Below, in pieces: positions 1 to 4,924 of a stretch of 8,173 nt of DNA (its first letter is position 1; every line of letters starts with the position of its first letter). The notes under the pieces were generated by a model, which saw only the letters and a list, made by a program, of their open reading frames with translations, made no database searches and was not told the origin of the DNA. Origin of the DNA: VGBK01 sp964354255. GTDB lineage: Bacteria; Actinomycetota; Acidimicrobiia; Spongiisociales; UBA11373. A program made the translations under genes and the position numbers. The stretch spans positions 1 through 8,173 of the forward strand of contig CAYGYX010000076.1 of the NCBI GenBank assembly GCA_964354255.1, written 5' to 3'.

Positions 1-33
1 AGCGGCCGAAGACCCTTCAGCCGTCCAAACCCG

Positions 34-60
34 GTCCGTTGGGCTAGGAGCCCGATCGGG
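34..60. repeat. Dispersed hairpin repeat, copy 1
   Basis: This stretch contains the inverted repeat GGGCT-AGG-AGCCC (41-53), and a perfect 10-base palindrome CCCGATCGGG (51-60) overlaps its right side. The block GGGCTAGG-N-GCCCGAT matches the clearer hairpin at 2338-2364 with the same internal spacing. I read it as a diverged member of the same family. It lies outside any convincing gene. Function is unknown; REP-like elements, protein-binding sites and RNA hairpins are all possible. Confidence 0.4.
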
Positions 61-141
61 GCGCCGATGCTGCCCCGTTGCGGCGCTGGGAGCCTCCTTG
101 GTGCGGTGGGGGCCTCCGGGGAGAGATGGGACATTCCGGGC

Positions 142-172
142 GGCAACCGAGCCCGAACGCGCCTAGGTTGCC
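142..172. repeat. Inverted repeat upstream of the EEP gene
   Basis: GGCAACC (142-148) and GGTTGCC (166-172) form a perfect 7-base inverted repeat around a 17-base loop. Its right arm ends 48 bases before the EEP start codon at 221. It could be a regulatory site or leader hairpin. I see no convincing -35 box paired with it, and TAGGTT at 164-169 is at best a weak -10 candidate. The rest of 61-220 shows nothing I can name. Confidence 0.3.
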
Positions 173-186
173 AGGCAGTCGGGTTC
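173..186 (+). repeat. 14-base direct repeat, left copy
   Basis: AGGCAGTCGGGTTC occurs here, about 35 bases upstream of the EEP gene, and again exactly at 2217-2230, 65 bases after that gene's stop. The copies bracket the gene in the same orientation. Such flanking could be a trace of insertion or duplication, but a 14-base match in GC-rich sequence of this length can also occur by chance. Confidence 0.35.
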
Positions 187-220
187 CACGCCGCCCTGGC
201 CTGGCCCTCAGAGGTGAACC

Positions 221-2152
221 ATGACCACGTCCACGACCCAGCCCGCCGCGACCGGTCTTTCTGCGCGGCGGTGGCCCAGTGCCCTGCTCACTGCCCTTAC
301 CCTGGTCATCACCCTCGAATCGTTCCGACTTCTGTTCCCGAGCCTCTACGGGCTGAAGGAGAGGTCCACTCTCCTCACCGTCCTGATCGTCTTTGCCGTG
401 GTGGCCTTCACCCCGGTGCTGGTGCCCCTATTCGCCCGCATCCTCGGCGCTCGCCGCGCGCTAGCCATCTTCGTCCTCCTCCTCGGAGTGTGGCGGCTGG
501 CCGTGCAGCTGTTCGACCCCGTGACTACGACGATGGCGGTGGTGGGGTCGATCTTGGGACTCAGCGCTCTCACCCTGCTGCTCTCCTGCCCGGGGCGGGG
601 GGCCACCTCGAGGGGGGCAGGCCTGATCGCCGGATTGGGCCTCGATATCGTCCTGTCCGGTGCCTTCGGTACCTGGGAGCCCGCCTGGCAGTCGGGCATC
701 GCCCCCCTAGCGGTGGCCGCTGGGCTGGCCGCCGCTCTGATCGCCTGCGCCGCCGCGGTCTACGGCACCTGGAACTCCGCTGAGGCCGAGGCGGCATCGG
801 CGCCCACCTTCTCCCGTGGGATGGCGGTCGGCGCCGTCGTGGCCCTCGAGGTGCTGTTCCTGGCCAACAGCGCCTACCTGTCGGCGGCCGGAGGGCTCGC
901 CTTGAGCTGGGCGATCGCTGTCACCGCGGCTGGCGCGGCGGTGGCTCTTGCCGGGTGGGTAGCTGCGGCCGGGGGGGGAGTGATACCCACGGTGGTAGGG
1001 GCCGTGGTGCTCACCGCAGCTGGCTTCCTACTGCCCACAGGCACTGGGACGTTAGCGCTGGTTGTGGTGCTGCTGGCCCAGTTCGGGGCCGGGATGGTCC
1101 TGGCTAGGGCGCTCGCGCCCGCCAGTCCCGGAGCCGGCCGTGCCGCGATCGGGCTGGCGCTCGGCTGGGTGTTCGGCCTCGTCATCATCCTTCTCTTCCA
1201 GCTTCACTTCGACAGCCCACTCCCGATCGACAATCGCTACCTCACTGCCTTGCTGGGCCTACTCACGGCGCTGGCCCTGTTCTCCCCACGCGCAGCCGAC
1301 AACGAGCATGTTCCTCGGCGGCCGTGGCTGCTGGTGGGCGGAGCGACGATCGTGGCGGGTGTGCTGGTAGCGGTTGCCCTCGCCGCTACCGGCACTTCGC
1401 CCACCCCCATTGCCGCCCCGGACGACTCGGTCCGGGTGCTGCAGTGGAACGTCCGCTACGGGGTGGACGAAGACGGCCAACTCGACCCGGAGGCCATCGC
1501 CGACGCCATCGAGGCACAGGGCGATGTCGATGTGATTGTGCTCAACGAGGTGGGGCGGGGCTGGCCCCTGTCAGGTCAGCTCGACCTGGCCGCCTGGATG
1601 TCCCGCCGCCTCGGCCTCAACGCGGTGTGGGGCGAGGCGGCTAGCCAGCAGGCCGGGAACCTTCTCCTATCCCGGTACCAGATTGTGACGAGCGAGATCG
1701 TCACCCTCCCCAAAGCAGGGAGATCCATGGGGCGTTCCCTTGTGTGCGCCGAGCTGAACCGGGGTGGCGATGAGACGCTCGAAGTGCTCGCCACCCACCT
1801 GCAACACCGCAACGACCCGGCCTCGATGGAGGCCCGGCTCGAGGAGGTCGGCCGCATCCTGGAGTACTGGGACGGGGCTCCGGCAACGGTGCTGGCCGGC
1901 GACCTAAACCCCAAGCAGGGAGATCCACCCGAGTACCCGGTGCGGCGACCGGGAGAGTTCGAGGAGATCGCCAGGCTGCTCGAGGCGGGCTTCACCACGG
2001 CCGCCAACCTAGAGGCCTGCGACCCCCCGACCTCCAACAACAACTGCAGCGACTACATCCTGGTCAGCCCCGACCTCACCGAGCAGTCGCTGACCGTGGC
2101 CGATCTGTTCGCCGACCATCGGATGGTCGTCGCTGACATAGGCGGCTTCTAG
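221..2152 (+). CDS. Multi-spanning membrane protein with C-terminal EEP-family domain
   Basis: This is a 643-residue protein. Residues about 20-400 hold roughly 13 hydrophobic segments, the last near residues 370-392. A soluble endonuclease/exonuclease/phosphatase domain follows from about 404 to the end. Visible EEP motifs are LQWNVRYG (407-414, N410), metal-binding LNEV (E443), GNLLLSR (479-485), THLQH (H526), GDLNP (D561, N563), SDYILV (D611) and a terminal DHR (D632, H633). The catalytic set therefore looks complete. An odd helix count with a cytoplasmic N-terminus would place the domain outside the membrane. C600 and C609, which could form a disulfide, fit this, but the topology is inference. 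The EEP superfamily includes nucleases, phosphoinositide and sphingolipid phosphodiesterases, and the eukaryotic Cwh43/PGAP2IP membrane proteins with similar architecture. The substrate cannot be read, and a lipid or phosphodiester at the cell surface is a guess. The start is supported by GAGGTG at 211-216, four bases before ATG. The gene appears monocistronic. Confidence 0.85.
   Translation: MTTSTTQPAATGLSARRWPSALLTALTLVITLESFRLLFPSLYGLKERSTLLTVLIVFAVVAFTPVLVPLFARILGARRALAIFVLLLGVWRLAVQLFDPVTTTMAVVGSILGLSALTLLLSCPGRGATSRGAGLIAGLGLDIVLSGAFGTWEPAWQSGIAPLAVAAGLAAALIACAAAVYGTWNSAEAEAASAPTFSRGMAVGAVVALEVLFLANSAYLSAAGGLALSWAIAVTAAGAAVALAGWVAAAGGGVIPTVVGAVVLTAAGFLLPTGTGTLALVVVLLAQFGAGMVLARALAPASPGAGRAAIGLALGWVFGLVIILLFQLHFDSPLPIDNRYLTALLGLLTALALFSPRAADNEHVPRRPWLLVGGATIVAGVLVAVALAATGTSPTPIAAPDDSVRVLQWNVRYGVDEDGQLDPEAIADAIEAQGDVDVIVLNEVGRGWPLSGQLDLAAWMSRRLGLNAVWGEAASQQAGNLLLSRYQIVTSEIVTLPKAGRSMGRSLVCAELNRGGDETLEVLATHLQHRNDPASMEARLEEVGRILEYWDGAPATVLAGDLNPKQGDPPEYPVRRPGEFEEIARLLEAGFTTAANLEACDPPTSNNNCSDYILVSPDLTEQSLTVADLFADHRMVVADIGGF
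2114..2128. repeat. Palindrome GACCATC-G-GATGGTC inside the EEP gene end
   Basis: This is a perfect 7-base inverted repeat with a one-base centre, lying over the codons for the catalytic DHR of the EEP protein. Its left arm plus the next two bases is GACCATCGG, the word shared with the downstream hairpin family. It may reflect codon choice rather than a functional site. Confidence 0.3.
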
Positions 2153-2187
2153 ATCGTCAGCCGAAGGGTCAGCTCCTGATTGCCGTC

Positions 2188-2202
2188 GAGCCCGTTGGGC
2201 TC
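2188..2202 (+). terminator. Possible weak hairpin terminator after the EEP gene
   Basis: GAGCCC-GTT-GGGCTC forms a perfect 6-base stem with a 3-base loop, 35 bases after the EEP stop codon. An outer pair GTCGAG (2185-2190) / CTCGAC (2207-2212) offers a competing fold. No T-run follows, so an intrinsic terminator is only possible. The hairpin may instead belong to the structured repeats that fill this intergenic region. Confidence 0.3.
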
Positions 2203-2216
2203 AGGACTCGACGACT

Positions 2217-2230
2217 AGGCAGTCGGGTTC
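2217..2230 (+). repeat. 14-base direct repeat, right copy
   Basis: Exact partner of the AGGCAGTCGGGTTC copy at 173-186. Together the two copies flank the EEP gene. The bases on either side differ, so the match ends sharply at 14 bases. Confidence 0.35.
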
Positions 2231-2279
2231 ACACACCCGAAGTCCGCCCCTCACGCTGGCACGTGTCGGCCAGCCCGGC

Positions 2280-2307
2280 TGACCATCGGCTGCGGTGCCC
2301 GACGAGG
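2280..2307. repeat. Dispersed hairpin repeat, copy 2 (diverged)
   Basis: TGACCATCGG at 2280-2289 and GGTGCCCGA at 2294-2302 occupy the same relative spacing as in the perfect hairpin at 2338-2364. The centre differs, leaving only a short TCGG/CCGA stem. I treat it as a degenerate member lying 57 bases upstream of the intact one in the same orientation. Confidence 0.4.
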
Positions 2308-2337
2308 TGGCCTTCGGGCGCTGTACTCGAGGGTCTT

Positions 2338-2370
2338 GTCCATCGGGCTAGGTGCCCGATGGACCATCGG
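2338..2370. repeat. Dispersed hairpin repeat, copy 3 (perfect hairpin plus overlapping palindrome)
   Basis: GTCCATCGGGC (2338-2348) and GCCCGATGGAC (2354-2364) form a perfect 11-base stem with loop TAGGT. The right arm also begins a second perfect palindrome, CCGATGG-A-CCATCGG (2356-2370). CCATCGG therefore appears on both sides of one CCGATGG, and the two folds are mutually exclusive. No T-run follows, so it is not a typical intrinsic terminator. The nested layout recalls REP/BIME-type repeats, but no transposase is present in the window. Confidence 0.65.
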
Positions 2371-2473
2371 ACTGAAGACCGGTTGGAGCACTCGTTGGGT
2401 CGGTGCTCGGCCGAGTCGGTCTGCGAGTTGCGCACCAGACAAGACGGCCTTCGGGCCCGGCATCACAGGAAAC

Positions 2474-2503
2474 GCCCCTCAGGGGGTGTGCTCCCCCAGG
2501 GGC
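2474..2503 (+). promoter_or_regulatory. Strong hairpin upstream of the mntA-hepT operon
   Basis: GCCCCT (2474-2479) pairs with AGGGGC (2498-2503), and GGGGG (2482-2486) with CCCCC (2493-2497). This gives an 11-pair, all-GC-rich stem with a two-base bulge (CA) and a six-base loop. It ends 55 bases before the mntA GTG. It has no T-tract. It could be a leader structure controlling the toxin-antitoxin operon or a terminator of upstream transcription. Confidence 0.4.
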
Positions 2504-2558
2504 ACGCGAACGGCGATGCAGCGTGGGACAATAGGGCCAGCTACCAGGGACTGATGAG

Positions 2559-2870
2559 GTGACCGGCACCCGACAAGTTGACGAGGCGCCGAGCCTGGGA
2601 CTGCTCTGCAGGCTACGCCCGGAGATCCTCTCGGCAGCTGCCCGGCACGGGGCGTCGAACGTACGCGTCTATGGGTCGGTGGCCAACGGCACGGCTGGCC
2701 CGCAGAGCGACATCGATCTTCTTGTCGACGTGGAGGAAGGGACGAGTCTTCTCGATCTGGCGGCTCTTCATCTGGAGCTCGAGGACCTTCTCGGATTCCC
2801 GGTCGAGCTCGGCACCGATGTGAAACCGCGGCTTCGCGAACGGGTGCACGCCGAGGCTATCGCGCTGTGA
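2559..2870 (+). CDS. mntA: MntA-like minimal nucleotidyltransferase antitoxin
   Basis: This is a 103-residue protein of the minimal nucleotidyltransferase (MNT) class. The family signature GS-x10-DxD is exact: G39 S40, ten residues, then D51-I-D53, the metal-binding aspartates. The usual third acidic residue is probably E83 in PVELGTD, with D87 nearby. In characterised HepT/MntA pairs the MNT protein is the antitoxin: it transfers AMP groups from ATP onto a tyrosine of the HEPN toxin and silences it. The adjacent hepT overlaps this stop codon by 4 bases, so the two are translationally coupled. The GTG start is preceded by GGGA at 2547-2550. An ATG at 2554 is out of frame and stops at once. 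Some N-terminal uncertainty remains because the ribosome site is weak. A stand-alone nucleotidyltransferase of other function is unlikely given the partner. Confidence 0.87.
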   Translation: MTGTRQVDEAPSLGLLCRLRPEILSAAARHGASNVRVYGSVANGTAGPQSDIDLLVDVEEGTSLLDLAALHLELEDLLGFPVELGTDVKPRLRERVHAEAIAL

Positions 2871-3211
2871 GCCGTGACAGGGACTTCCTGCTCGACATCG
2901 CGGAGTTGATCGAGACCATCAACCGGCACCGGCCCGGCTCCGAGGCAGCGTTCATCGGCGACGAGGTGTTGCTGACCGCGACGATCCATTGGGTGCAGAC
3001 CATCGGTGAGGCAGCCAACGCCGTCTCAGAGCAGACCCGGCGGCGCCATCCCGGCATTCCGTGGCGCCAGGTGGTCGATATGAGGAACCTGCTGGCCCAC
3101 GGCTACCGGCACGTGGACCCGTCGATCGTGTGGCAGGTAGTGGTTCGTGACCTCCCCCAGCTGCTGATTGAGATACGCCGAATCCTGGATGGGCTCCCGG
3201 AAGGGGAGTGA
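2867..3211 (+). CDS. hepT: HepT-like HEPN-domain toxin RNase
   Basis: This is a 114-residue, probably all-helical protein of the HepT (DUF86) type. The HEPN catalytic motif R-x4-H is present as R73-NLLA-H78. It is followed by G79-Y80, giving the RX4HXY form in which the tyrosine is the target of AMPylation by the partner MNT protein in studied systems. Such toxins act as RNases in the cytoplasm and halt growth. Other family-like features are the IGEAA stretch (about 47-51) and PGIPWRQVVDMRN before the motif. The GTG start lies in a GTGA overlap with the mntA stop, so expression is tied to the antitoxin. Length and motifs are complete, so the toxin looks active. The module may serve phage defence or plasmid/chromosome stabilisation; the sequence does not say which. 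Confidence 0.88.
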   Translation: MSRDRDFLLDIAELIETINRHRPGSEAAFIGDEVLLTATIHWVQTIGEAANAVSEQTRRRHPGIPWRQVVDMRNLLAHGYRHVDPSIVWQVVVRDLPQLLIEIRRILDGLPEGE

Positions 3212-3282
3212 GGCAGGCTCGGAGCCCGGCGAAGTCGGGGGACAGCTGCGCTTGGGCACGCCCCCTGGGCCGGTGTACGTGG

Positions 3283-3351
3283 GACGGCGGCGAGTGTGTC
3301 TGGTCGGATTCCAAGGAGTCCCGCCACCTCCCGGGTGTCGGTTATTTCCAT
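3283..3351 (-). pseudogene. Relic of an excisionase-like helix-turn-helix gene
   Basis: On the minus strand an ATG at 3351 opens a reading frame beginning MEITDTREVAGLLGIRPDTL. It matches the start of small AlpA/excisionase-type (HTH_17, MerR-like) DNA-binding proteins, in which a TxxEVAxLLG helix is followed by xxxTL. After about 23 residues the frame loses protein-like character and runs antisense into hepT, so the recognition wing is missing or shifted. A second, similar start (MTEIVDN) lies 60 bases further upstream on that strand at 3414. I infer a decayed or frameshifted regulator, perhaps from a mobile element. Chance resemblance is possible because the recognisable part is short. Confidence 0.3.
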
Positions 3352-3355
3352 CAGC
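3336..3355. repeat. Imperfect 20-base direct repeat, copy A
   Basis: TGTCGGTTATTTCCATCAGC matches the sequence at 3396-3415 at about 15 of 20 positions, with an exact 60-base offset. It is noticeably A/T-richer than its surroundings. It covers the start codon of the minus-strand helix-turn-helix relic. It could be a duplicated gene start or a pair of operator sites upstream of hipB. Confidence 0.45.
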
Positions 3356-3395
3356 GGACCGCCGCGAGGGCGCGCAGGGCCTCTTGGTAAGGCAT

Positions 3396-3415
3396 TGTCG
3401 ACTATTTCCGTCATT
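3396..3415. repeat. Imperfect 20-base direct repeat, copy B
   Basis: TGTCGACTATTTCCGTCATT is the partner of the copy at 3336-3355, sharing TGTCG and TATTTCC with the same spacing. It ends five bases before the proposed -35 box of hipB, a position typical of an activator or repressor site. On the minus strand it encodes a second start resembling that of the relic. Confidence 0.45.
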
Positions 3416-3420
3416 CGCCC

Positions 3421-3449
3421 TTGCAGAAGGGGCTCAGGCTCGGTACTCT
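3421..3449 (+). promoter_or_regulatory. Promoter of the hipBA-SWIM operon
   Basis: TTGCAG (3421-3426) and TACTCT (3444-3449) resemble -35 and -10 hexamers and are separated by exactly 17 bases. The -10 ends 7 bases before the ATG at 3457, so transcription would begin at or one base before the start codon. That arrangement is typical of leaderless mRNAs, which are common in Actinobacteria, and it explains the lack of a ribosome binding site before hipB. Confidence 0.5.
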
Positions 3450-3453
3450 GTAC
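3443..3453. promoter_or_regulatory. Candidate HipB operator over the -10 box
   Basis: GTAC-TCT-GTAC is a perfect dyad overlapping the -10 hexamer and ending three bases before the hipB start. HipB-type antitoxins are dimeric repressors of their own operon, so a dyad that would block polymerase here is a natural operator candidate. The half-sites are only four bases, and GTAC is itself palindromic, which limits confidence. Confidence 0.35.
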
Positions 3454-3456
3454 GCT

Positions 3457-3684
3457 ATGACGGATATCTCCGACATCTCAGCTTCGGCAGGGGCGACCAT
3501 CAGGGAGCGGCGGAGGCTGCTCGGGTTCACCCAGGCCGAGGTCGCTGTTCTGTGTGACGTCAGCCGCGACACGGTGGTCCGGGTCGAGGCCGACGACGAC
3601 GGGATCGCCATCGGCACCCTGCGGCGGGTCGCGACCGCGGTCGGGCTCGAGTTCACGTTGCAGCCGAGGTACCGGGACTCATGA
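3457..3684 (+). CDS. hipB: HipB-like Xre-family antitoxin/repressor
   Basis: This is a 75-residue Xre/Cro-type helix-turn-helix protein. The DNA-binding fold spans about residues 12-66. The first helix carries TIRERRRLLG, helix 2 is TQAEVAVLC (25-33), and the recognition helix is SRDTVVRVE (36-44). The tail LEFTLQPR is typical of HipB proteins. It should dimerise, repress the operon and bind and inhibit the HipA kinase encoded next. I chose the ATG at 3457. An in-frame TTG at 3421 would add 12 residues, but it coincides with the proposed -35 box and has no ribosome site. The stop overlaps the hipA start by 4 bases (ATGA), indicating coupled translation. The length is close to the usual HipB size. 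Confidence 0.85.
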   Translation: MTDISDISASAGATIRERRRLLGFTQAEVAVLCDVSRDTVVRVEADDDGIAIGTLRRVATAVGLEFTLQPRYRDS

Positions 3685-4919
3685 CGAACACACCGGCCGA
3701 TCTCAGGCACGTCGCCGCGGCCGACGTCTACAAAGGGGACACCCTCGCCGGCACCCTGACCCGGCTCACCGATGGCGGGACGGCCTTCGCCTACGCCGCG
3801 GAGTATCTGGCCGGCAACGGCCCGGCGGTGGCTTCGACGCTAACGCGGCGGCCGGAGCCCTATGTGGCCCGGTCTGGGGCGGTCCCGCCGTTCTTCGCCG
3901 GGCTGCTGCCGGAAGGGGTGAGGCTGCAGGCGGTCATCACCGCCGTCAAGACGTCGGCCGACGACGAGCTGTCCCTTCTCCTCGCCGTAGCTGGAGACGC
4001 GGTCGGCGACGTGACCGTCGTGCCGGCCGGAGAGCCACCAAGCCCGGCGGGCGACATCGAGAACTTCACCGAGCCGGCCGCCGTTTCTTTCCAGGAGTTG
4101 TTCGCTCGCTCGGTCGACCCGAGCGGCGCCTTCCTGGATCGGGCCGTCCCGGGCGTGCAGGAGAAGCTGTCCAACGCGGTGGTGTCGTTTCCCCTGCGTC
4201 GCCGGGCCACGCCGTCGATCCTCAAGCTGAACACGACGGCCTCCCCGCGCGTGGTCGAGAACGAGGCGTTCTTCCTCTCACTGGCCCGAACGTGCGGCTT
4301 CCGGGTCCCGTCCTTCGAGGTCATCAGGGACCGCGATGGCCACTCCGGCCTCCTCGTGGAGCGGTTCGATCGCACGGTGCGCGGCGGGAGCCTGGTGCGG
4401 ATCGCGCAGGAGGACGCGTGCCAATTCCTGGGGAGGTGGCCAGCCGACAAGTACCGCGTCAGCGTCAACGACATCGCGGGTCGGCTGGTCGAGCTCGCCT
4501 CCTCCCCGCAGGCAGCCGTCCTCGACCTCATCTGCCAGGTCGCCTTCTCCTGGGCGATCGGCAACGGCGATCTGCACGCGAAGAACTTCTCGCTGCAGTG
4601 GCGCCGCGACGTCCTGGTCGTGGCGCCTTCGCCGGTGTACGACCTCGTCTCCACCCTGCCGTACCCGGTCGACCAGCATCTCGCCCTCCGCATCGACGGG
4701 CGTGACGACAATCTCCAGGGGCGGTTCCTCCAGGACTTCGCCCGGCGGTTCGACATCCCGGACCCCGTGATGCGCCGGCGCCTCGAGCGGATCATCGACT
4801 CCGTGTCCCAGGCCGTTCCCGACCTCGCCACCATCGGGTTCCCCGCCGAGGTCACCGCGAAGATGGCGAGGGAGATCGAGCGAAGGCTTGCAGTGCTGGC
4901 CCACTTCTCGGAGGTCTGA
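3681..4919 (+). CDS. hipA: HipA-like serine/threonine kinase toxin
   Basis: This 412-residue protein is a full-length HipA-family kinase (E. coli HipA is about 440). The N-terminal subdomain (about 14-120) carries the family signature PFFAGLLPEG (to G79). The kinase core has a P-loop-like VPGVQEK (156-162), LKLN near 180, VERFDR (226-231), QEDACQ (243-248), the catalytic loop GNGDLHAKN (294-302; D297, K301, N302) and the metal-binding aspartate in VYDLVS (D321). All core catalytic residues appear present. In E. coli HipA phosphorylates glutamyl-tRNA synthetase and triggers dormancy; the target here is unknown. The position matching E. coli Ser150, the autophosphorylation site two residues before the P-loop AGAQEK, seems to be A155. 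I infer this from remembered E. coli sequence. The gene overlaps hipB by 4 bases and is followed after 5 bases by a SWIM protein gene. Confidence 0.9.
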   Translation: MTNTPADLRHVAAADVYKGDTLAGTLTRLTDGGTAFAYAAEYLAGNGPAVASTLTRRPEPYVARSGAVPPFFAGLLPEGVRLQAVITAVKTSADDELSLLLAVAGDAVGDVTVVPAGEPPSPAGDIENFTEPAAVSFQELFARSVDPSGAFLDRAVPGVQEKLSNAVVSFPLRRRATPSILKLNTTASPRVVENEAFFLSLARTCGFRVPSFEVIRDRDGHSGLLVERFDRTVRGGSLVRIAQEDACQFLGRWPADKYRVSVNDIAGRLVELASSPQAAVLDLICQVAFSWAIGNGDLHAKNFSLQWRRDVLVVAPSPVYDLVSTLPYPVDQHLALRIDGRDDNLQGRFLQDFARRFDIPDPVMRRRLERIIDSVSQAVPDLATIGFPAEVTAKMAREIERRLAVLAHFSEV

Positions 4920-4924
4920 CCACG

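Larger units (their letters stand above)
2153..2558. other. Hairpin-dense intergenic region between EEP gene and mntA
   Basis: These 406 bases contain no believable gene; open frames here have no protein-like composition. Instead there is a succession of inverted repeats: 2188-2202, 2281-2304, 2338-2364 with the overlapping palindrome 2356-2370, GAGCAC/GTGCTC (2386-2391 / 2403-2408), GGCC-TTCG-GGCC (2446-2457) and 2474-2503. The word GGCCTTCGGGC occurs twice (2309-2319 and 2446-2456). The weak -10-like GACAAT at 2527-2532 is the only promoter hint before mntA, and no -35 box pairs with it. The region could hold a transcribed structured leader, a terminator cluster or repeat elements. Confidence 0.5.

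Noticed and set aside
67..783. A 238-codon open frame on the + strand overlapping the start of the EEP gene.
   Set aside because: Its composition is Arg/Pro/His-rich without any domain, and it overlaps in another frame a gene with clear membrane segments and catalytic motifs.
2153..2558. A CRISPR array, suggested by the repeated hairpins.
   Set aside because: Repeat units are irregularly spaced, diverged and too few, with no uniform spacers and no cas genes.
3421..3456. N-terminal extension of HipB from the TTG at 3421.
   Set aside because: It has no ribosome binding site, coincides with the proposed -35 box, and adds residues outside the helix-turn-helix domain.
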